Assembly: GCA_020746105.1 (NCBI GenBank)
Contig: CM036632.1
Coordinates: 4,154,001 to 4,218,000, forward strand
Length of the DNA stretch: 64,000 nucleotides
Origin: Trogon surrucura
Lineage: Eukaryota > Chordata > Aves > Trogoniformes > Trogonidae
Reading direction: 5' to 3'
Below, piece by piece: positions 12,301-24,300 of the stretch (within the stretch, counting starts at the first letter, position 1; each line of letters starts with the position of its first letter). Under the pieces are notes generated by a model. It was not told the origin of the DNA. It worked only from the letters and a program-made list of their open reading frames with translations, and made no database searches. The position numbers and the translations under genes are program-made.

Positions 12301-15300
12301 ACACACAAAAACCAACAGGGATACTACAAAGAAGAGTCCCCGGGGAAATACCTGCATGGTCCTTCCCCACGTGACGCATCACTGGAGCGGCAGGACTGGG
12401 TCCACTGGTGTCACACAGGCTGGTGCATCACTGCCCACTTCACTGGTGGCTGGGGGAAAGGCTCCACACCCATCTGTGACCTGTTAGCAAGTAGCTTAAG
12501 AGTTTTATCTGCTCAATTACCCATTATCCTAATTAGTTTATTAGCTGCTTCCCACTGGAGAGGAAGGCACTCACTCCTCTTGCCACTAATTAGCAGCACA
12601 GGTAGAGGATCTCTGCAGTAAACGAGGCTGACGGCCTCTCTCACCGCTACCCCCAGCCCTGTTCCTTTTGGGGAGTGACAGGGCTGTGGTTAGGGAGCAT
12701 CTGGGGAAAACACCCGCAAACTGGAGGGTGCTGGGATGGAAGCGCAGCACTTGGCATCTCTGTGGCATTCATCTTCCAAAACAGCCCCATTTTACACCAT
12801 GTCCTGAGCTTGCTGGGGCTCTCCCCGGGAGGCTGGAGGCTGAATCATGTGCACACCTCAAGAAACTTAGGAGTTAAGCCTCTTATATTAAAAGATGCTC
12901 TGGCAGGTACCTCTAAGGATCTGGCTTTGATATACCTTAGCACAAGTGCATCCAGGGAAGATTCCCTGTGGGGTCTGTGTAGCAATTACATTAGGAAGGA
13001 CGAGCCTGGTGTTAGAGCCTCCTAGGTAAATTCAAAGTATTTCCTTCTTTCCTGGGGCCTGAAGAGTTATTTATCACTTATTTCATAGCCAGGAAAAGGG
13101 AATCCCTTTCCCAGGCTGAAAAAGAGGCATATCCCGGGAACCACAACCAGCAGGTTTCCCCCTCAGAATGGAAGATGGATTTAGAGGCAGCAGCTTGGTG
13201 GAGTCTGGGGGGTGCTGGCCAGGGGGTGCATAGGTGCCCCTAAGGGACAGGTGCAATCCTGTCCCATTCCCATCCTCATCCCCGTGTGGCTCCAGCAGCT
13301 GCCGGCTCTGCTCCAGCTACGCAGTCTCGGAGATGCCTGCACGGTGTTTTGGATGGGATAACCTACACATGCTTGGGAGGAGAAAATGGTGCCAGAGCAT
13401 TGAAAAAACCCCCAACAACCTAACCCAGTTTATGGAGGGACTTTGTTACGCTCAGGAAAAGAGCTGTGTTTATCTTTCCAGTGCAGCTCCGGGGTTAGCC
13501 TGTGACGGGGGCTCTATCAGCAGTAAAACCCAGCTTTTTCCTACATAAATACAGAAGCTTCCTTTCCCCTAGATAAGGTACCAGTGATGGTGTATCTCTC
13601 TGGGTGGTGGGACCCCAGGACCAGCAGCTCCATCTCTGTCCTTGTGCAATGAGCTCCAGTGATAGCTGCTCACCAGGATCTGGCCCCTCTCCTCCTCCAT
13701 CCCCATGGACGGGGCTGGGACCTGCATCAGCCGTCCTTCATTCCTTTGGCCCCTTTCCACGCTGTGGGTTAGGGACACGGCTCCTGGGGGGAGCCAAGGC
13801 CTCCCTCAGACACCTTTGGGGTCGCCTTTGGCATCCCCAGCAGTGCAGCTCGGGCTGTGCTCCTGACTGGGCGGGCTTGTTGCACCCCTGGCCCCTGGAT
13901 TTCACCTCTGGCAGGGCACAGGCATTCTGTTCCGCTGGCCGTGATGGGGATATGAACAGGGCCAGTTGCCTTTTTAAGAAGGACTCAGGTCACTGGACTG
14001 CTTGGGGTGGCTTGGCCATTCCTTGCCCTAATCCCAAGGCATGTAAACAGCAGGGGCTATTTTCTGCCTCTCTCACCCCCCCCCCCCCCCCACCCCCCCC
14101 CCGTCCCCATTTCTTTCATTTTCCCAGCAAAGGAGCCCTCGATTTAAAACAAACAAACCAAAAAAATGTATTTCAGAACCCTCAGCCTATTCCTCACCAA
14201 ATAAGGTCGATAACGTATCTGTTTGGATCTAAGCTTGTGAATGTCCCTTTAAGCAGCACTGGGCACTAGACTCTCTGCTCTGCCGTCCCCAAATCCCGAC
14301 AGCTGTCCCCAAATCCTGCTGGCCAAAACCTGCTCCTGTTCTGTTGAGCCAGGAGTGGGGCTCTGACTTTGTGCTCCACCGACCTCGCTGCAGTTCTGCT
14401 CCCAGGAGCAAAACCTTTAGGGTTTTTTTTTCCCCTCTCTCCATCCTCCCTGAATGCCAGCGACCTTCTCCCAGGAGGCTGCCCACTCAAGGTACGAGCA
14501 TCTCCCATCAGACTTGCAACTTCTTATTTCTCCTGTAGAGCTTGAGCCACGCTTGCAGCATGGAGGGACACATGGGGACCCGCCCCGGGTCTGGGGATGC
14601 CATGCGAGGGGCTGCTTTTGCAGCTATTCATTCATTCTCAGTCATCTCCTGCCCAAATTGATGCTCGGGAAAAGTTAATTACTGCTTGCCCCTGCGGCAG
14701 GCGGGAGGGCAGGCTCCACTGCAGCTCACAGCTTCTGTGCCTGGATGATGCTCAAGGGGACTGGGGGGGTTCCCTGCAGCTCCCCCGCTTGCTGCCGGCC
14801 ACCGAGTACTGAAGGTTTGAAAGCAACATCCAAGGCCCGTTTTATTTATTTATTTTTTTAGATTATTTTGCAAAGATTGAGCTAAATTTCTTTCTAGCAG
14901 AGATTTCTTCTCCCCAGCAGTGAGTGGGGGTTACTGGGGATGCTGAGCCCGGCTGTCCCCTGTTAGTGGCGTTTGGGGGCCAGGGAGGGCTCGGGCACCC
15001 CCTTTTCTGGCAGTGACATTGGGACACAAAACTCTCCGCGCTGATGTCCTGGCATCACCTTTTGGGGAGGGCAAAGGGCCAGAGGAACATCAGCCCAGGC
15101 AGGGTGCGTGGTCCTTGGAGGGGAGGGGGGCGGCTTTTCAGCTGCTCCATCCCTGCTCCCTCGCCGCAGCATCCCTCCCGCCCTGGGCTGCTGCGGCTGC
15201 GGGGGTCCCGGGGAGGTAGCGGGGGCTGAACGCCGCTCTTTTCTCTCCATCCCCCCCCCCCCCCAACACACCTCCCTCCTCCATCCCCGCAGGCATCAAC

Positions 15301-18300
15301 GCCCAAGCGCGGAAGCTGCAGCGGCACCGGGCGCGGGGGGCCCGGCGGGGGCCGGCGGGGGCTGAACGCCGCGGTGCCCCCCCGCCCCCGGCCCTGCGGC
15401 GCAGCCTCAGCGAGACCAGCCTGAGCAATCCGGTTCGGCGGGTCGGCACCGGTAACGGCATCGGGAGCGGGGAGCGGCTCCAGCGGCACTGCTCCACCCT
15501 GCCCGGCAGCCCGGCGGCGGCGCGGAGCGGCGGCAGCATGCGGTACTCCCTCTACCAGTCCCCGCACCTCCTGCTCTTGCAGGGCTACAGCCAGCAGCAT
15601 GTAAGCACCGCGCCACCCCGCTCCTCGGCACCCACCTCACCCCCCGCGGCTTTCCTCCCGCGCCGATGAGCTCCCGGGAAGGGGGGGGATGCTTGCATGG
15701 CCGGAGCTGCTGGGGTAGAGGGGAGGGAGGCGGCAGGGAAGAGCATCCTTTAGGAAACGAGCGGTGTCAGCTTGGGACTTCGCAGCCTTGTCCCCAAGTC
15801 TGTTCCCAAGCACGGGAGGGGTGCAGAGCGAGGATCTGCGACCACCTCCTCCCCCCCGGCCCGGTCAAAGCGAAGCAGCGAAAGCCCCCGGCGCAACATC
15901 CCTCTGCCCTGGCGTAAGGGAGGCCCGGTTTTGCAAGGGGTGGCTGAGCTGCCCCATTCCCTTTCTGGCTGCTTCGTTAGTGGGGAACCGTAATGAGAGG
16001 CAGCAAGGAGACAGCACATCTGGGAGTCCTTGCTGCCCAGCGCTGGAGGCACTTGGACAACTGGAAAGGACTGGGACAGCTCTTGCAGTTAGTGGATACT
16101 TTATACCCCTTGAGTATCTGGCTGTTCCAATCTTTCTGGCAGGGTGACACTAGCACTGCAGCTCTCAGCCATCTGCAGCCATCCCGTTAGTACAGCTGGG
16201 GAAACTGAGGCACGGGGTGGTTATGTGAGCTGCCTCAGTGTATGGAGGCAGGGCAGGCAGGAGCTGCTCTGACCAGGGTCCCACCATCCTCCACTAGGAA
16301 GGGGAATGCAAGCATCGCTGCAGTCTGGGGGGAGAAGGTAGGAAGGAAAAACAGCTGCAGAAAGGAGGGAGAGCGTGAGGTGGAGGGTGAGATCCTTCTG
16401 CCCAAAATAGCCCCACGCCCAAAGCTGTTGTGCCCAAAGCTGGGATTGCTGCTATCCTGCTCGGCAGCAAGGAAACAAAGAGAGAAATGTAGCTCTGCCA
16501 TGCAAAGGTGCAGCAGGTGGGGAGCAGAGAGATGATGGGAGGCTGCAGCACCCACCACACTGCAGGGAGGAGGGTCCCTTCTCCTCCACTCACTCACCTC
16601 AGCTCATGCCACATCTCCTCATTTGGCAGGACAGCTTGGTTTACCTGCTGAACCGCGAGCAGCACACGGTGGGCCAGAGGACACAGGCGAGCAAGCCCAG
16701 CATCAGCTTGTCAGCCCCTGACATCTTGCCCCTGCACTGCACCATCAAGAAGCTCCGACCTTCTCGGCATCACTCAGAGGAGAAGCTGGTGCTGGAGCCC
16801 ATCGCCGGTGCCAGCATCTCCGTCAACTTCGCCAGGGTGGCCCGGACGGTTGTGCTGCGGCACGGGGACCTCCTCTCCCTCGGTCTCTACTACTTGCTCC
16901 TCTATAAGGACCCCATGAAGGCGCAGCCACTGCCGGCGCAGACCCTGCTGAGGCTGCGAGCCCTGCATCCCGCCATCCCCGAAGGTCCCCCTGTCTGCGG
17001 GGCGTGCGGCAGCCTGCTGAAGGAAAGAGACCTTGCCACTAAAAAGCGGGGCCCCTCACCTGCTGGCGGCCCCAGGACACCCCGCAGAAAGCTGCTGCTG
17101 GAGTTCGAGCCCGCGGCCGAGGACGTGCTCCTGCGGCGCATCATGACCCTGATCGAGCCAGCGGGGGATGACCACAAGCTGACACCCGCCTTCCTGCTTT
17201 GCCTCTGCATCCAGCACTCGGCCACCAGCTTCGAGCCGGGCGACTTTGGGCAGCTGCTGCTCAAAGTTGCCAAAATGATCCAGAGGACAGTGTGGGTCAG
17301 TCAGTAGTGGGACGGGGTTGTTGGTGGGGAGGGGGTGTTGCTGGAACCCCACGCCAGGGACTTCCACCAGCCTGGCACCTGCTGGCAGCGAGTGCTGTTC
17401 GGGGTGATGCTCCTCCATGCCATCCCACTGGTTTTCATTTTGCTTTCCCCTTCTCTCCCTTGCCAGGAGCGGACACGGGAGCTGGCTGAGAAGCAGTCCC
17501 AGCAGTAAGTGCAACCCACTGCCCCTCCTTGTTTTGCCCTGTAAAGGGGAGAATTCATGTCTGGCTAAAACCATCCTCCCAGCACAGTGCACGCTGAATT
17601 TTCCTGCTCAGTCCCACACATTTGGCTCTCTGGTCCTTTCACCGCAGAGCTTCCAAGGTCCCTGCTTGGGAATGTGAGGGAGTGGAAAAGCAGGTGAGCT
17701 TGGGGAGGAATAGAATCACAGAATCACAGAATGTTGGTGGTTGGAAGGGACCTCAAAAGATCATCTAGTCCAGCCCCCCCTGCCAGAGCAGGATCACCTA
17801 CAGTAGCTCACACAGGAACGCGTCCAGGCAGGTTTTGAATGTCTCCAGAGAAGGAGACTCCACAACCTCCCTGGGCAGCCTGTGCCAGGGCTCTGTCACC
17901 CTCACAGTGAAAAAGTTTTTTCTAATGTTTTTGTGGAACCTCCTATGTTCCAGCTTGAACCCATTTCCCCTTGTCTTGTCAATGGACGCCGCTGAAGAGA
18001 GCCTGGCTCCGTCCTCCTGACACTCCCCCTTGACATAAATATAAACATTGATGAGGTCACCCCTCAGCCTCCTCTTCTCCAAGCTAAAGAGCCCCAGCTC
18101 CTTCAGCCTTTCCTCACCAGGGAGATACTCCACTCCCTCCATCATCTCTGTGGCTGCACTGGACTCTCTCCAGCAGATCCCTGTCTCTCTTGAGCTGAGG
18201 GGCCCAGAACTGGACATAATATTCCAGATGCGGCCTCACCAATAGGACCTGGGCTCTTTTCTGATCCAAGGCCTGACAAAGGCTTTGCACATATGGCTTC

Positions 18301-21300
18301 AGCATCCCCTGAGGGATATAGTGGGGATGGCCCCTGTGCAGGGTCTCACCTCGTTCATGCTGAAGACCATTGCCTCTGGAGTGGAGATGGGGCTGGTGTG
18401 CATCCAGGGATGGTGGCACAGGGTGTCCTGGGGTGGGCAGCACCACTCTGAGGCCATCACAGCGGTGCAGGGAGCTGGCTTCCCAGCCATTTCCAAAATC
18501 CAGACTCCAAAGCCGCATCTGGAGAAACCGTTGGTGCTTGCTGTGAGCTCTGCTTTAGGACAAGCTCCGAGGATGCTTCCCAGGCCTTTCCTGTAGTGAA
18601 AAAAACCCAAACAGTTCTGCAGTTGAGAAACTTCCCAGATGCTTTTTATTTATTTTGTTTTATTTTTGAACAGCCCAGTGCGGGTGGGCTGGGTTTAACC
18701 GTCCAGAGCTGGCAGTAGCAGCACATATTTCTGTGGAGAGCTGCTCTTCAGCCACGAGCATTTACAGCAGTTCAGCTATCTGAGAGGAAGTCTCCCCCAA
18801 CAGTGGCACCCAACAAAGTACAGGTGGCCCTTGGCCAGCCCAGTCCCCGCAGGGTCCCCTTTGCCATCCCACAGGGCAGGAACCACCAGAGTTTTGCTTG
18901 TAAAGGAGCTTCCTAAGGGGAGGGATGCTGGACTTGGGGGTGAGAGGATGCAACAGCTGTCTGGCATTGCCCCAGGTTGGCTGTTTTCTCCCCAAAAGCT
19001 TGAGTGAGGGATGCCAAGGAGCCATAACGCTTGCTGTCTCTCCCCAGCCAGGACCCTGCCACCCTGTCCCGCTTCACCGTCACGGACCTTCTCCCGGACC
19101 TGCAGCACATCCTTTTCTGGATGGCCAACGCCATCGAGGTCCTCTACTTTGTCCAGCAGAAATCACCCACCTACATCCAGAGCATGGAGGAGGAGCTGGA
19201 CGTCAGAGGTAGGGCTGGACGCAGCGCCCTGCTCGCTTCTCTGGCCGGAGCGACTTTGCTCTCTGCTAATCCCATCACAAGTGGTGGTCAGTGCCCTCGA
19301 GATGCTCCTTTAACCCCCTCCGTAATCCTCATAAGCAGGGAAGTCTCTGCGGTGCAGGCTGGGGTAATCTCTGCCGGAGGAGGAGGAGGAGGAGCAGCCT
19401 GGCGTCCTGCAGTGGTGCTGCTTGGCTTTGGGGCCGCGTTGTGTTGCATTTGCGGCTGAGCCTCCCCTTTCTGCCACGGTTAATGCCTTGGGGGTGGCTT
19501 CGTGCCCGACATGCCATGCCCCCAGCTGCTGGGGAGACGCCTGGCTTTGCAGGTAGCCCTGCAGAAATGTTTGTTAGTGAACTCATCGTAATGGCAGCAA
19601 AAAAAAAAAAAGTTTTTTTTAAAAATTTCTGCTGGCAGGGGAAATGGCAGGTGGGTGCTCAGGGATGAGAGGAGCATCTTAGTCCTTGTGGGGATGCCAG
19701 GGTGGTGATGCCAGCCCAGGAGCACTAATAACCCCTACCTGGAGGATTTGGGGAGCAGTGAATTTGGCCCACCTTGCTGCTGCAGGTCTGGTTCCCCATC
19801 CTCCTCTCCACCCCTTAGGCTCCAAGGAGTCTCTCTTCTCCTCGACCATCACAGCCAGTGAGGAGGCGATGACCGTGCTGGAGGAGGTGATCATGTACAC
19901 TTTCCAGCAGTGTGTCTACTACATCTCCAAGGTATGTGCTCCTTGGGGAGGGTGGTAGCATTCCACAGGGCCAGCACGAGCACCCCCAGCACCTCTGGGG
20001 CTGCGCAGGAGGTTTTCTTGAAGCTTTTACTCTTTGGCAGTTGCATCACGCCGAGGTGTTTTCCTTTGGGCTGAAGCGCCCGATTTTTGGTCGCAGCCCA
20101 GGAAAAGTATTGAATTACTGCGGCGTGCTTCCCTGCCTGCAGTGCAGCCGCTCAGGGGAGGCGTTTGGGGAGAGCTGCTTGGCTGTGGCCAGCGCGGCAT
20201 AATGGTGCGATTCAGGGCGTGATGGAAAGGGGCCCCTGGGCCGTCGGCGCTGGACCGCGAGAGCCGGGCGGCATCAGGAGTGGGGAACAGAGCGGGCAGT
20301 GTGAGGCAGGAGAAAGGCTGCTGTGTGCCTGCTCGCTGGCGTCAGCACACGGGGATGCAGGGGTGCCAGAGCGACACCCTTGCCTTCCCCTCCTTAGCCT
20401 CAGTGGAGGTGGGTGCTGGGTGCTGCTCTTCCATTTAAGTGATGGGGAAAGTTCATCCTTGTCGGTCCTGGTTTTTTCTTCACCCTCGTGTCCAGCTGGT
20501 CGGCCACTGCCCTGGTTCAGATCAGTTTTCAGATCCCTTTAGCTGAGCTGTCCCACGCCAGCACCTCCAGCTGCTAAAAGCAACAGACACGTTCATTTTT
20601 TTATATATATTTTTAAATATAAAAATAAAGCCTCGAGGCAGGGTGTAAGCAGGATCAGCCCCTTGCTGGAGCAGAGCAAGCAGAGTTTGTGCAGCTTGCA
20701 GAGGTGAGGGGGTCGGACGGGTTTGGCTCATGAAAAAAAACAAAACCACAAAAGAAACAAAACCAGTCAGCTGTGAACTTGCCGCTCTCTCTGCAGTGTC
20801 TGTACGTGTCACTCCCTGCCTTGCTGGAGTGCAACCCTTTCCAGAACGAGTGCCGGGAGAGCTGGCGGCCGTCCCCGCCGCTGCCGGAGGAGCTCCGCAG
20901 GGTCGTGCTCATCTACCAGGCAGTGCTGGACCTGCTCAGCCAGTATGAAGTGCACCCGGAGATCACCTCGCAGATGTTCGCCTACCTCTTCTTCTTCTCC
21001 AACACCCTCCTCTTCAACCAGCTCCTGGATAAGGGTCAGTCCTCCTCAAACACCCAGCCCAGACTGGGTAATCCTTTGGGAGCCCCTCCGGTCCATCCCA
21101 GTGCCACCTCGGGGGAAACAGGAGGGAAGGGGAGAGCTTCAAGCAGCTTTAGGAGGCTGGAGATGGGCAGGTCTTGGCATTGAGACCAAGCACAGACCCA
21201 GCTGCTGTCACTAAAGTCCCCATTCCAAGGAGGGGTCTAACCCCATAGGTGTCCCATCCTCACCCCTGCAAGGGCGCTGCCCTTTTGAGCCTGAGCAGAG

Positions 21301-24300
21301 GAAGCTGTGAGCAGTTTGGAGGGGCAAATCATCAACAAGCTACTGCAGCCTGCTTTGTCACAGAGGTGCTCGTTAGCCCTCATTAACATGGCAGCCCCAT
21401 TGCCTGCTGTTAGTGCTAGGCAAGGCCCAGCCACCACCAGGAGTTACAGGTATAGGGCGCTGAGGATGTTAACCTGGATTTATTTTGGTGCCGTGGGGCA
21501 GCTCTACCCCTGGGGCAGGGGTTGGGCTCTGGCGGAGGGAAGGTTGGGGGGGCTGTTTCCTGACAAGTGCTGACGGATGCTCTGCCTCCGCAGGGTCCTC
21601 TCTGGGCTGTTTCCACTGGTCACAGGGGGTGAAGCTGCGAGCCAGTGTCCGGCTGCTCCTGGAGTGGCTGCGTGGTGCCGGCTTCGAGCAGCTCGCCCAG
21701 CAGTTCTTCGCCAAACTCTCCAGCGTGGCCAACCTGCTGGCCATGCCCGGCTCCCAGCTGGTCCAGGTAAGGGATACCCAGCCCCAGGCTGGCAGCATGG
21801 GGATGGGCACAGGCAGGAGAGACCTGCTCGGCATTTGGGGGTCCCTGCAGTGATATGTCCCTTCTTTTGCACCCTGTCACCAGCTGCCCCTTCCCAGGAT
21901 GGTGGGTCCTTGGGTGGGCAGTTTCTCTCCTTGGAGAAAGCAGCTCCTCACCCCTCCCTTCTGCCCTGCATTCTGTCTCTTCCCTCAGATGACCTGGTCA
22001 TCCCTGCGAGCTGAGTTCCCGGCTCTGAGCCCCGCGCAGCTCCACCGGGTGCTGAGCCAGTGCCAGGTCGTGATGGACATGGGCTGCGTTGCAGCGTGGC
22101 AGCCCGGCGAGGAGGAAAGCCCAACCACCTTCCAGCCTGGTGAGCCCCTGGCTTCGTCCTCAGTGCTGCTCTGGTCACCCGCAGGCTGCCTCCAAGGTTT
22201 TTATGTGCAAACCAAATAGGCGATTCCCTTCCCCTCCCTGGGGCTCCTGTAGTACCTGGAAGGATCAGGAATCACCATGGCCCTGCTGTTTGGATACTGC
22301 AAAGGATGCAAAGGGCTGTCTGTGTTCCTAAGTGAAGGATACTGCTGCCTTGCAGCTCACCATGTCCCTGGTCCTGCCTGGGAGATTGCACATGGCCAAG
22401 AGCCGGGAGGCAGGAGCGGGGTGCAGCCCGGGCCAGCGCTAGCCTCCCACCCTCCACCTTTCAGATGAGACGTTGGAGTCCTTTGACAACCATCCGCCCA
22501 TTATCCTGCCCAGTGGGGGCTTCAAAGTGGACCTGGACGTGGAGACATTGGATGACAACATCTACCGGCACCTCCTCTACATCCGCCACTTCCTCTGGAG
22601 CCTGCAGAGCAAAAGTCCCCACATCAACGAGGGGCCAGGCTCAGTACCCCCAAAGGTAGCCTGTACCCCACGGAGGGGCTGTTCCTCTCCTGGGTGGGCA
22701 AGAGGGTCTCGGGTCCCTCTGAAGACCCCTCCAAGCCCAGCACCAAGGGTTTGCTGCCTTCGCCTGCAGCCTGGAGCTGCAGCGATGCCCTCACACAGAG
22801 CTGCTGGAAGGATTAGTGCTGCTAATCCCCCAGCCTGGGGGTTGCGGGAAGGTGAGCTGGAAGGACAGGCTCGTCCCAGCAATCTCGTTAGTGGGGAGGA
22901 GGGAGGAAGCGGGGGGTATCTGCAGGCAGCGCTCCCCTGCTCCCTGCGTGTTCCCCCGTCCTCCCTGCCCTGTACCCTGCCCATCCCCGTGTAGCCAGGC
23001 GGGCTTGCACAGAAGCACTAATTAGCTAATGCCTATGAAGCACAGGGAGGTGAGACATGCTGCGGATGCTAAGCTCAACTGCTATTCGTCTCCAGCTCCC
23101 CTCCAGCAGGTCCTCTTCTCCTCTCCCGCCTTGTCCCCATCAACTGCAGCACCCACATGCACCTCTACTTCCTCCTGTCACCCAGCTCTGGGGCCACAGG
23201 AGGAGCCATGCTCTGGCAGTGTCCCCCTCCAGCGACATCCCCCAGAAGGGACATGACCAGGAGTGCCCTCCTGGCTGGCTGTGAGCATCTCCAGCATGTC
23301 CCTGGCTACAAAACTGGGGGGTGAGAGCTGTGCTGGGGAGCCAGGGCAAGCCCTGGTGCTGTCTGAGTTGCCAAGGCTTTGGCTGGAGGCGGCAGCTGTC
23401 CTGCCTGCAAAGCAGACGGGGTGGTGGGGTGCGGGTGGGGTGTGACAAGCACTTTCAGTGGGTGTCCCACACAGCATTTTTTCCTTCTTAAGAAAGAGGC
23501 ATGCACGACGGCAGATGACCTGGAGGTGAGCGAGAGCCCGGCTGCTGTCATGGGGAGCACCATCACCCAGGAGGACTATTGCTCTCTGGGGGGCTGCGCC
23601 GAGCCAGAGGGGAGCCCCCCACTCTGCCTGGCCCCCAACGGCTGCCCCTGCGAGCACCCTGCCGGTGAGGCCCAGCTCCAGGAGAAGCTCAAGCAGCTGC
23701 AGCTGGGCAGGGGTCCAGCCCCCAAGGCCAGCATGGCACCCACAGACCCCTCCTGCCTGCTGACGCCCCCCCACCACCCCCTTGAACTTCGACTCTGGGA
23801 GCCCTGAGTCCCCGCAGGGCACCGGCAAGGGGCTGCAGGACCCCCGGCGGAATGGGATGAACAGCACCAAAGGCAGCACCCCTGAAGGTACCGAAAGCTG
23901 GGGGTGCAGGATTGGGGCATGAGGGTGTTTGCTGCTGTTCTCCTGTGCAGCCCTCCCCGCACACATGTTTCCTGCAGGGACTTAGTGCTTGGGCAAGGCA
24001 GGTGAGAGCAAACAAAGCATCTCATCCAGCTCCTGCCCTGGCAGAAAACAGCCCTGGCCCTTCCTGAGGTTGGCTTTGGTGGGGTTGGGGAGAAAGCAGC
24101 TTTCTGTGGGAGGTTGTGAAGCTGGGTTTTGAGTGAGCCAGTCTCTCCCCTGCCAGGGTGCTCACCGACTCCCTATGACTACCCCACGCCAGAGTCTTCC
24201 AGCCGCAGTTCTGCCACCGACGACTTCTGCTATGTCTTTGTCGTGGAGCTGGAGAGAGGACCCATCGGGCTGGGGATGGGGCTGATCGACGGCTTGGTGA

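Larger units (their letters stand above)
9920..15292 (+). other. RADIL: RADIL intron 2 (about 5.4 kb)
   Basis: No coding exon was recognised in this stretch. It contains a cluster of homeodomain-type cores at 12514-12591 and a long poly-C tract at 14076-14102. Another C14 run lies just upstream of the exon 3 acceptor at 15251-15264. Several long open frames here (for example + strand 13604-14269) have no homology or codon support and reflect GC richness. Confidence 0.65.

Noticed and set aside
13604..14269. Plus-strand open frame of 221 codons
   Set aside because: It runs through a poly-C tract (poly-Pro) and intronic sequence. Codon use and content are not protein-like.
15055..15600. Long minus-strand frames opposite RADIL exon 3
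   Set aside because: Antisense shadow of a very GC-rich coding exon.
17798..18217. Minus-strand open frame of 139 codons as a host gene
   Set aside because: It is the C-terminal remnant of the CR1 reverse transcriptase frame, with a frameshift upstream, not a host gene.
23178..23966. Minus-strand open frame of 262 codons
   Set aside because: It is antisense to RADIL intron 11 and exon 12, in GC-rich sequence, with no start context, splice support or family resemblance.
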